A stretch of DNA of 64,000 bases from Methanobrevibacter sp. (GTDB taxonomy: Archaea > Methanobacteriota > Methanobacteria > Methanobacteriales > Methanobacteriaceae), in assembly GCF_015062935.1 (NCBI RefSeq), contig NZ_SUTM01000002.1, positions 92,252 to 156,251 of the forward strand. The letters are read 5' to 3'. The notes under the pieces were generated by a model that saw only the letters and a program-made list of their open reading frames with translations, did no database searches and was not told the origin of the DNA. The position numbers and the translations under genes are program-made. Shown here in pieces: positions 36,429 to 43,738 of this stretch. Every line of letters starts with the position of its first letter. Position 1 is the first letter of the stretch.

Positions 36429-37592
36429 CTATTTTTTTGTATTTTTAACTATTTCTTTAAATACCTGGTCGTTAATGTATTTTCCTTCTTCCCTTTGTTT
36501 TTTAACCTGTCTTACGATTTCAATAAGCTCATCGTCACTGACGTCAAGCTCGCATTCATTCAGTTTTGCTCTAACTGCTCTGCATCCTGAATGTTTACCG
36601 AGTACGAGCTGGCGTTTCTGTCCGACAAGTTCTGGAACGTAAGGTTCGTAGCATAAAGGCTCTTCTATAACTGCATCAACGTGTATTCCTGATTCGTGTC
36701 TGAATACGTTGTTTCCTACAACAGGCTTGTTGTAAGGGATTGGAAGTCCGCTTGCTTTGGATACGATATTTGATAATTCTGTAATGTATTTGGTTTTGAA
36801 TCCAAGGTCTTTTCCGTATAATATTTTCAATGCCATGATAAGCTCTTCAAGTGATGCGTTACCTGCTCTTTCACCGATTCCGTTGACGGTTGTGGAAATA
36901 CCTTTTGCTCCTGCAAGAACTCCTGTAATTGAATTGATTACAGCAAGACCGAAGTCATTGTGGCAGTGCAGTGCTATGTTGATGTCAAGATCTTTAACAA
37001 GCTCCCTGACGAGATAGTCAATACCCTGCGGAGTTATTGCACCGGTTGTGTCTGCAATATGTACCCTGTCTGCACCGCATTCCTGAGCTTTTGAGTAGAT
37101 ACGTTTTAAAAATTCAATGTCGGTTCTTGTTGCGTCTTCTGCTGAGAATGCAACATATAAACCATGGTCCTTAGCATAGTCAACTGCGGTTTCACATAAG
37201 TTGATTGCGTCTTGTCTTGTAATGTGCATCTTATGGTCAAGGTGAATGTCTGATGTTCCGACAAATGTGATGATTCCGTCGACATCACAGTCGATTGCGG
37301 CATCGATGTCTTCAGGTTTTGTCCTGGTCAGTGCCAAAATGTCCGCATCAAGGCCTTCATTGGCTATTGTCTTTACGGATTCTCTTTCTCTTTGTGAAAC
37401 TATTGGAAAACCAGCTTCAATCTGATGGATTTTAAACTGGTCAAGTTTTTTAGCTATTTCTAATTTGTCTTCAAGGCTGAAACAAACTCCCGGGGTTTGT
37501 TCACCGTCTCTTAATGTTGTATCATAAATTATAAAATCTTTAGGGAAAGCAATTTCACTTTCTTTGTTATAATGACTTATAAAATATTGCAA
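36429..37592 (-). CDS. aksA: Homocitrate synthase-family enzyme, probable AksA
   Basis: A protein of 387 aa, the LeuA/AksA/NifV family of acetyl-CoA condensing enzymes: IIYDTTLRDGEQTPGV, HCHNDFGLAVINS (metal His pair) and NGIGERAGNASLEE. The absence of the long C-terminal regulatory domain of leucine-pathway IPM synthase, together with the following aconitase-type gene, favours AksA, which elongates 2-oxoglutarate toward coenzyme B. The start is a TTG at 37592 with GAAGTGATAAA before it. First gene of the operon. Confidence 0.86.
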   Translation of the reverse strand: MQYFISHYNKESEIAFPKDFIIYDTTLRDGEQTPGVCFSLEDKLEIAKKLDQFKIHQIEAGFPIVSQRERESVKTIANEGLDADILALTRTKPEDIDAAIDCDVDGIITFVGTSDIHLDHKMHITRQDAINLCETAVDYAKDHGLYVAFSAEDATRTDIEFLKRIYSKAQECGADRVHIADTTGAITPQGIDYLVRELVKDLDINIALHCHNDFGLAVINSITGVLAGAKGISTTVNGIGERAGNASLEELIMALKILYGKDLGFKTKYITELSNIVSKASGLPIPYNKPVVGNNVFRHESGIHVDAVIEEPLCYEPYVPELVGQKRQLVLGKHSGCRAVRAKLNECELDVSDDELIEIVRQVKKQREEGKYINDQVFKEIVKNTKK

Positions 37593-37633
37593 TTTATCAC
37601 TTCTAATCTATTTTAATATTATTAATATAATAT

Positions 37634-38182
37634 TTATATATTATATAAGTTTTCTAAAAGTTCCAGATAGGAAGTTCTCTCAAAGCCTTCTGTAATGCCC
37701 AATTTTTCAAAAAGTTCGAAAATTTTATTCTGGGCCTTGCTGTAGTCTTCGCCGTCTTCAAGACCTATTTCTATTTCCATGTATGGCTCAAGACCTTCCA
37801 CGTCATCAAGGGATATTTCAAAATTTTCATAGGCGTAGTACTGGCGGTTCTTTCTCACTGCCCTTACTTGTTTGAAGCCGATTTCCTTAAATATGTCTGC
37901 ACACTTTTCAGAGTCTTCGATTTCCATTTCTATTTCCTTTCTGGTCTTTGATGACTTGTCTATTTTGGGGCCCTTGTAGGTTATAAATATTTTAGTGTCT
38001 TCATCTTCTTTTGTGGTTCTGATTCTCAGGGCTTCGTCGGTTTGGGCAAAATCAACTATTGGGCTGTTAAAGTAGATGTCTTCCTGAAACTCTTTTTTAG
38101 TTTTAACAGCGCCTAGCTGTGATAATTTCTCTTCAATTTCTTCGAAACTTTCAATTTTGGCTTTAACTTCAACTTCTATCAT
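37634..38182 (-). CDS. CYTH-domain protein (class IV adenylate cyclase-like)
   Basis: A protein of 182 aa from the ATG at 38182 (MIEVEVKAKI), which carries the ExExK signature of the CYTH fold as EVEVKAK. Further basic and acidic pairs follow (ALRIRTTKE, FITYKGPK, RKEIEMEIED, EISLDDVEGLEPYMEIE). Members cleave or cyclise triphosphates (thiamine triphosphatase, CyaB). Archaeal substrates are uncertain. An alternative ATG at 38194 adds MHDN. Neither has a ribosome binding site, and a TATA-like element at 38211-38220 suggests a leaderless transcript. Confidence 0.82.
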   Translation of the reverse strand: MIEVEVKAKIESFEEIEEKLSQLGAVKTKKEFQEDIYFNSPIVDFAQTDEALRIRTTKEDEDTKIFITYKGPKIDKSSKTRKEIEMEIEDSEKCADIFKEIGFKQVRAVRKNRQYYAYENFEISLDDVEGLEPYMEIEIGLEDGEDYSKAQNKIFELFEKLGITEGFERTSYLELLENLYNI

Positions 38183-38194
38183 GTTATCATGCAT

Positions 38195-38689
38195 TCGATT
38201 TTTGTATTGTTATATATTATTATGGAACTTCAATATTTAATTTTTTTAATTTTCAATTTTAGGGCCTGGCTATTTGCAGCTGCTTTATATATTAGATATT
38301 TTTTAATGCATTTTTCAATGGGTGTTGATTATATACATAATGGTTGTTCGGGCCAACCACATCGGCAGTTTTCATATTTAAAGGATTGTCATTTAAAAAA
38401 TTTTTTTAAAATTAATTTCAGGTGGTGTTTTTTTCAAAAAATCAATAAAAATTAGTAACATTTATATAGGGGGTATTGTCAATATTGAAATCCGTTATAT
38501 ATAAACGATAGTATTTTATTTCAAAATTTTAAAATTTTTCATTTTGTTTATATTTTTCAATATATATTTTAAATAAACATACCTTTATATACTATTTAAA
38601 TAATATATTTTAATAGTAAAAATTTAATACATTTTTTTGTTTTCTTAAATTTTACTGTCTACTTTTAAAAAGAAATTGGAGGTTTTGAG
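38195..38689. other. 495-bp intergenic region upstream of tbp, with GC-richer hairpin
   Basis: Mostly A/T runs. A GC-richer island at about 38259-38370 contains a hairpin TGGTTG-TTCGGGC-CAACCA (38341-38359) after a TATA-like TTATATACATAA. Other TATA-like elements lie at 38462 (TTTATATAGG) and at 38585 (TTTATATAC), the latter the likely tbp promoter. A plus-strand frame of 88 codons through the island looks non-coding. See findings. Confidence 0.5.
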
Positions 38690-39241
38690 TTGACCGATGT
38701 TGAAATTAAAATTGAAAACATTGTTGCTTCTGCAAGCATTGGTAAAGACATCGATTTAAAAGAAATTGAAGGCTCTAATGCATTAGAGGGCGTTTCTTAC
38801 AATCGTGAACAATTTCCAGGTCTAGTCTTTAAACTTCCGGAACCAAAAACCGCAGCATTAATTTTTGGATCCGGTAAACTTGTTTGTACTGGAGCAAAAT
38901 CTATAGATGATTCTAAAATAGCAATCAAGAAAACTGTAGATTTAATGAGGACTGTCGATACAGACATCCCCGAAGAATTCGAAATTAAAATTCAAAACAT
39001 TGTGGCTTCTGCTAACTTGGAATCCACATTAAACTTAGAGGCTGTAGCTTTAGAACTCGAAGATACTGAATATGAACCTGAACAATTCCCTGGTTTAGTA
39101 TACAGATTATCTGATCCTAAAGTGGTCTTGTTATTATTTGGTTCTGGTAAAGTTGTTTGTACCGGAGCTAAAACCCGTAGCGACGCTAAATTAGGCGTCG
39201 AAAGAGCTTACGATAGATTAAGTGAGCTAGATTTAATATAA
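38690..39241 (+). CDS. tbp: TATA-box-binding protein
   Basis: A protein of 183 aa, the archaeal TBP with the expected two direct repeats: IKIENIVASASIG...FPGLVFKLPEPKTAALIFGSGKLVCTGAK-type and IKIQNIVASANLE...FPGLVYRLSDPKVVLLLFGSGKVVCTGAK-type segments. It begins with TTG, seven bases after GGAGG. It recognises the TATA boxes annotated in this window. Followed 13 bases later by the serB fusion, perhaps in one transcript. Confidence 0.97.
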   Translation: MTDVEIKIENIVASASIGKDIDLKEIEGSNALEGVSYNREQFPGLVFKLPEPKTAALIFGSGKLVCTGAKSIDDSKIAIKKTVDLMRTVDTDIPEEFEIKIQNIVASANLESTLNLEAVALELEDTEYEPEQFPGLVYRLSDPKVVLLLFGSGKVVCTGAKTRSDAKLGVERAYDRLSELDLI

Positions 39242-39254
39242 TTTGGTGGTATTA

Positions 39255-40919
39255 TTGATTAAACTTGTAGTATTTGACTTAGATAACGTTATTATTGATG
39301 GTGAAGCGATAGATGAGATAGGTAAATTAGCAAATGTTGAAGAGGACATAGCTGCAATTACTGAAAAAGCTATGCAAGGTGAAATAGACTTTGAAACTTC
39401 TATTAAAGACAGAGTTCAACTTCTTGAAGGAACTTCTATTGAAGACATTGAGAAAGTTGCTGATGATCTCCCATTAATGGCTGGCGCTGAAAAAACCATC
39501 GCATGTCTAAAAGAAAAAGATGTAGATGTAGCTATCATTAGTGGTAGTTTTGATGTAGTGGCTGAAAAAGTAAAAGATAAACTCGGTGTCGACGCAGTTT
39601 ATACTAATAGTTTCACAGTCGAAGATGGTAAATTAACTGGTGAAGTGACTGGTCCTTTAGTATCTGGTTCCAAACTAGACGTATTAAAAGACCATGTTGA
39701 AGAAGCAGGAATTACTTTAGATGAAGTAGTTGCTGTTGGAGATGGCGCAAACGACATTTCCATGATTGAATCAGCAGGTTGCGGAATTGCATTCAATGCA
39801 AAAGATTCTGTAAAAGAAATTGCTGATGTAGTAGTAGATGAAAAAGACTTATGCAAAGTCTTAGATGAAATTCTTAATCAATTAACCACTGAAGAAGAAA
39901 ACGAAGCTGTTGACGACGAAGAAACTGAAGAAGCTGTTGAAGCTAGTGAAGAAGCAGAAGAAACTGCTGAAGAAGCTGCAGACGAAGAAGCTGCAGACGA
40001 AGCAGAAGAAACCGAAGAAGCTAGTGAAGATGCTGCTGAAGACAAAAAAGAAGATAAAAAAGAACTTCCTAAATCTGAATTTGTTCTTGCTGACACCATG
40101 GAAGGTGTAAGAAAACAAAAAGATGAAAAAGAAGCTGAAATCTCCAAAGTTGCAGATGAAAGGGAAGAATTCAACAGAATAGCTAAAGAACAACGTAAAA
40201 TACGTGATGAATTAAACGCATCATTAAAAGAAAACTTAAATAAAGCTATTGAATTCAGAAACGAGCGTAATGAAATCAACAAAGAAGTTGAAGCTGCTAA
40301 AAAGGCTCGTAATGAAGCAAATAATAAAATTAAAAGTCTCGAATGGTCTTCAGGTAAACGCGATAAAATTAAAATAGAAAATGAAATCAAGAAAATTGAT
40401 AAAATCATTGAAACTCGCGTTTTAGATATCAAAAAAGAAAATCAGCTTGTTAAAAATGCAAATGATTTAAGAAAACAGTTAATGGAAATTCATGAAGATG
40501 AATCCATTAAAACTGAAGCTCAAGAACTCAAAAAAGTTTCTGAAGAAGAACATGAAAAAGTTATTTCACTTTCCGAAAAAGCTCAAGAAGCTCACGAAGA
40601 AATGCTCACCTACTTCAGAAAAACTGATGATATCAGAACCGCTGCTGACGAAGCTCATAAAAAATTCATCGAAGCACGTAAAAACGCTTCAGCTAAACAT
40701 GAAGAATTTAAAGCTATCTTAAGCGACATCCATGTTATCAACAAAAAATTAGGTTCCAACAAACCTAAGAGAAGGAGAAATGATAACAAAGGTAGTTCTG
40801 GCGGTAACAAAAACCGTGAAGAAAAAGAAAGAGCTGAAGAAATCTTTGCTAAATTTAAACAAGGTGGAAAAGTTTCCACTGAAGAGATTTTACTCTTGCA
40901 AAAATATAATATAGGTTAA
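39255..40919 (+). CDS. serB: SerB-type HAD phosphatase fused to acidic linker and coiled coil
   Basis: A protein of 554 aa. Residues ~1-205 are a phosphoserine phosphatase-like HAD domain: motif I VFDLDNVIID, motif II AIISGSFD, motif III Lys in VSGSKLD, motif IV VGDGANDISMIE. Residues ~210-275 are an acidic Glu/Ala linker. Residues ~280-554 are a long coiled coil ending FKQGGKVSTEEILLLQ, resembling the stand-alone archaeal coiled-coil proteins. The start is the TTG at 39255 (LIKLVVFD) after GGTGGT, the frame from 39243 running through that site. The fusion suggests the phosphatase is tethered to, or regulated by, a structural partner. Confidence 0.85.
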   Translation: MIKLVVFDLDNVIIDGEAIDEIGKLANVEEDIAAITEKAMQGEIDFETSIKDRVQLLEGTSIEDIEKVADDLPLMAGAEKTIACLKEKDVDVAIISGSFDVVAEKVKDKLGVDAVYTNSFTVEDGKLTGEVTGPLVSGSKLDVLKDHVEEAGITLDEVVAVGDGANDISMIESAGCGIAFNAKDSVKEIADVVVDEKDLCKVLDEILNQLTTEEENEAVDDEETEEAVEASEEAEETAEEAADEEAADEAEETEEASEDAAEDKKEDKKELPKSEFVLADTMEGVRKQKDEKEAEISKVADEREEFNRIAKEQRKIRDELNASLKENLNKAIEFRNERNEINKEVEAAKKARNEANNKIKSLEWSSGKRDKIKIENEIKKIDKIIETRVLDIKKENQLVKNANDLRKQLMEIHEDESIKTEAQELKKVSEEEHEKVISLSEKAQEAHEEMLTYFRKTDDIRTAADEAHKKFIEARKNASAKHEEFKAILSDIHVINKKLGSNKPKRRRNDNKGSSGGNKNREEKERAEEIFAKFKQGGKVSTEEILLLQKYNIG

Positions 40920-40960
40920 GCAATTAACCTTTATTTCTTTTATTTTTTTAGGGTAATAAT

Positions 40961-41122
40961 ATGGCTGAAGAAAAAATTGAAACTTGTTTTATCTGTGGTA
41001 AAAAGTTTGACATGAATAAGGCAGATTTGGCATATTACAGAAATGGCCAATTTCCAATCTGTGATTTCTGCGCTGATTTTTACCGTTTTTACAATGAGGA
41101 GTTAACTCCTAAAAAAGAATAA
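40961..41122 (+). CDS. 53-aa zinc-finger protein
   Basis: MAEEKIETCFICGKKF followed by an aromatic-rich middle and ICDFCADFYRFY, giving two CXXC pairs 25 residues apart, a typical treble-clef or zinc-ribbon spacing. The ATG has GGGTAATAAT upstream. It lies 41 bases after the serB fusion and is followed by T runs. No family is recognised. The intact frame, start signal and paired Cys support a real small gene. Confidence 0.75.
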   Translation: MAEEKIETCFICGKKFDMNKADLAYYRNGQFPICDFCADFYRFYNEELTPKKE

Positions 41123-41265
41123 TTACTTTTTTTAACTTTTTTTCAAATTATAAATACATTTTCGTTATTTTTCTCTACTGATTTTTTGCAATGTTGAAAT
41201 AGTAATATTTTTATATTAAAAATTTCATTAAAATATTTTATAAAAAATGAGTAGGTAGAAGTATA

Positions 41266-43431
41266 ATGCATGAAGTAATAATTTGCGAAAAGCCAAGTTC
41301 AGCTGAAAAAATAGCAAAAGCGCTTTCACCTAGCGCAAAAAAGAAAGTATACAATAAAAAAGTTAAATACTGGGAATTAAAAAGGGATTCCAAGGATATT
41401 ACAGTCGTTTCCGGTGTCGGTCACCTTTATTCACTGATTCCAAAAAACGATGCAAAATACCGGGTATCATTTGATCTTCATTGGGTTCCTTCCTATGAGG
41501 CAAGCAAAAGCAGTTCCTTTACCAAAAACTATCTTAATGCTATTAAAAAAGTTGGAAAGGGCGCTGATTCATATATTCATGCCTGCGATTATGATGTTGA
41601 AGGAACATTGATTGGTTATAACGCTTTAAGATTTGCCTGCGGTGAAGATTCACTCAACAAGTCATCAAGGATGAAATTTTCAACATTAACAAAAAAGGAC
41701 ATTGTTGATGCTTATGAAAACAGAATCGACATTGACATGCACCAGGTTGACAACGGAATAGCCCGTCATATCCTGGATTACTATTTTGGAATGAACATTT
41801 CCATTGCTCTTTCAGACACAGTTAAAAAAACCAAACACAGATTCCTGAAACTGTCTGTGGGCAGGGTTCAGACTCCTACCTTATCCATTTTGGTAAACCG
41901 TGAAAAGGAAATCAGAAACTTCGTTCCTGAACCTTACTGGGTTTTAAGAGCTATTCTTGACTTTGAAGACATTGAAATCAAGCACGTTGACGGAAACATA
42001 TTCGACAGGCAGCGTGCAGATGAAATATTTGACAAATGCAACGGCAAGGATGCAACAGTCGATGAGATTACCATTTCAAATTCAAGAACCAGGCCTCCTG
42101 TACCGTTCAATTTAAGCGGTCTTCAGGCTGAAGCATATAATGTATTTGGTTTTTCACCTAAAAGAACTCAGGTTGCAGCTCAAAACCTTTATAGTGCAGG
42201 TTATACTTCCTATCCACGTACTTCATCTCAAAAATTACCTGAAAGCTTAGGTTTTGCAAATATTTTCAAGCAACTGTCTGCAAACCACGAATTCAAAAAG
42301 CATATAGACCAGCTGCCTGCAAAGCTTAAACCTAATAACGGTAAAAAAGAGGATGCTGCTCACCCTCCTATTCACCCTACAGGAATACTGCCTACATCTA
42401 AATTAAGCAATGACGAGCAGAAAATCTATGATTTGATTGTCTACAGATTCATTGCAGTATTTTTCGATGCGGCCAAATTCGAAACCATGAAAACCGTTCT
42501 GGACATTGAAGGTGAAAAATTCAAGTTCTCAAGAAGAAGAGTAACCTACAAAGGCTGGATGGAACATTATCCATTTAAAAAGATTGATAACGAGCCTTTC
42601 CCTGAAGTTGAGGAAGGGGACTTGATGAGCGTTAAGGAGCTTATTAAGGATGAAAAGGAAACCAAACCTCCTGCCCGTTATAATCAGGCTTCTCTGATTA
42701 AGGAACTTGAAAAGAAAAACCTCGGAACCAAGGCTACCCGTGCGGATATCGTCGACAAGTTATATGACAGGAAATATATAGAAGGAAGCAAAATCGAGGT
42801 CAATGCCCTTGGGGAGCATTTGATTGATACTCTAAACACCTATTGTAATAATCTCACAAGTGAAGAGCTTACAAGGGATTTGGAAAATAAGCTTGAAGGC
42901 ATCAATCAGGATGAAACCACCCGTGACAGCGTTGTCAATGAAGGAAAAAAGGATGTCAAGGATATTCTCGTTGACATTAACAATAACATTCAGGGAATCG
43001 GTTCCAAACTTTATGAGGCTTATCAGGCAAGTAACATTGTCGGAGAATGTAAATGCGGTGGAAAGCTTGTTAAAAGATCCGGCCGTTACGGAAAATTTGT
43101 CGGATGTACCAACTATCCTGACTGCAACGTTACTTATTCCCTTCCGCGCAATGCATCTGTCATCAAAAAGACATGTGAGAAATGTGGCCTTCCTATGATT
43201 GTGGCCGGCAAAGGCAGAAACAAGAGGGAAATGTGTCTTGACCCTAACTGTGGTAAGGACTCAAACACCAAATCCCATAATCCTGAAGAGGTCGGTGAGT
43301 GTCCTAAGTGTGGCAAGACCCTTTTGAAGCGTTCCGGAAGATTCGGTGATTTTGTTGGTTGCAGCGGATTTCCGAAATGTAACTTTACATGTTCCCTAGA
43401 GGAGCTTGAAAGCAAATTAAATAATTCATAA
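41266..43431 (+). CDS. topA: DNA topoisomerase I (type IA)
   Basis: A protein of 721 aa. TOPRIM domain at the N-terminus (IICEKPSSAEKIAKAL, HACDYDVEGTLIGYNAL), catalytic Tyr316 in GYTSYPRTSSQKLP, and three C-terminal zinc motifs (CKCGGKLVKRSGRYGKFVGC, CEKCGLPMIVAGKG...C-N-C, CPKCGKTLLKRSGRFGDFVGC). Relaxes negatively supercoiled DNA. Single gene, with a 140-bp A/T-rich leader region and GGTAGAAGTATA before the ATG. Confidence 0.97.
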   Translation: MHEVIICEKPSSAEKIAKALSPSAKKKVYNKKVKYWELKRDSKDITVVSGVGHLYSLIPKNDAKYRVSFDLHWVPSYEASKSSSFTKNYLNAIKKVGKGADSYIHACDYDVEGTLIGYNALRFACGEDSLNKSSRMKFSTLTKKDIVDAYENRIDIDMHQVDNGIARHILDYYFGMNISIALSDTVKKTKHRFLKLSVGRVQTPTLSILVNREKEIRNFVPEPYWVLRAILDFEDIEIKHVDGNIFDRQRADEIFDKCNGKDATVDEITISNSRTRPPVPFNLSGLQAEAYNVFGFSPKRTQVAAQNLYSAGYTSYPRTSSQKLPESLGFANIFKQLSANHEFKKHIDQLPAKLKPNNGKKEDAAHPPIHPTGILPTSKLSNDEQKIYDLIVYRFIAVFFDAAKFETMKTVLDIEGEKFKFSRRRVTYKGWMEHYPFKKIDNEPFPEVEEGDLMSVKELIKDEKETKPPARYNQASLIKELEKKNLGTKATRADIVDKLYDRKYIEGSKIEVNALGEHLIDTLNTYCNNLTSEELTRDLENKLEGINQDETTRDSVVNEGKKDVKDILVDINNNIQGIGSKLYEAYQASNIVGECKCGGKLVKRSGRYGKFVGCTNYPDCNVTYSLPRNASVIKKTCEKCGLPMIVAGKGRNKREMCLDPNCGKDSNTKSHNPEEVGECPKCGKTLLKRSGRFGDFVGCSGFPKCNFTCSLEELESKLNNS

Positions 43432-43738
43432 TTTTGAATTTAAATTATATTTTATTTTTATTTAAGTTTACATTACTCTGAATTATTCTTAACTGTTCGT
43501 TTAGGGATTTAAATTCAGATTTATCTTTTTTTATTTATTTTCCGTTTTGTTGAATATTGTTATTTTTCTGATATGCACAATACTTAATAATGTTAAAAAA
43601 TATAAATATATCTTAATAAAAATATTATCCCTTTTATTAATATTTTTATTTAATATCGATATTAAATTTAAAAAATGAACTTAATATTATTCGATTGTTT
43701 CGACAATCTTTAACAAAAAAAGTAAACGAGGATTTTTA
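43432..43738. other. A/T-rich region upstream of aglB
   Basis: 307 bp without genes. It contains TATA-like AAATATAAATATAT (43598-43611), a perfect 18-bp palindrome TTTAATATCGATATTAAA (43649-43666) and, in the probable leader, a hairpin GATTGT-TTCG-ACAATC (43693-43708) about 30 bases before the start codon. T runs after topA may serve as its terminator. Confidence 0.55.

Noticed and set aside
38189-38455. 88-codon frame upstream of tbp
   Set aside because: No ribosome binding site, no family resemblance, and residue use typical of translated A/T-rich spacer.
39878-40432. Long antisense frames opposite the SerB acidic/coiled-coil region
   Set aside because: Ser/Leu-rich translations are shadows of the Glu/Lys codon bias of the sense gene.
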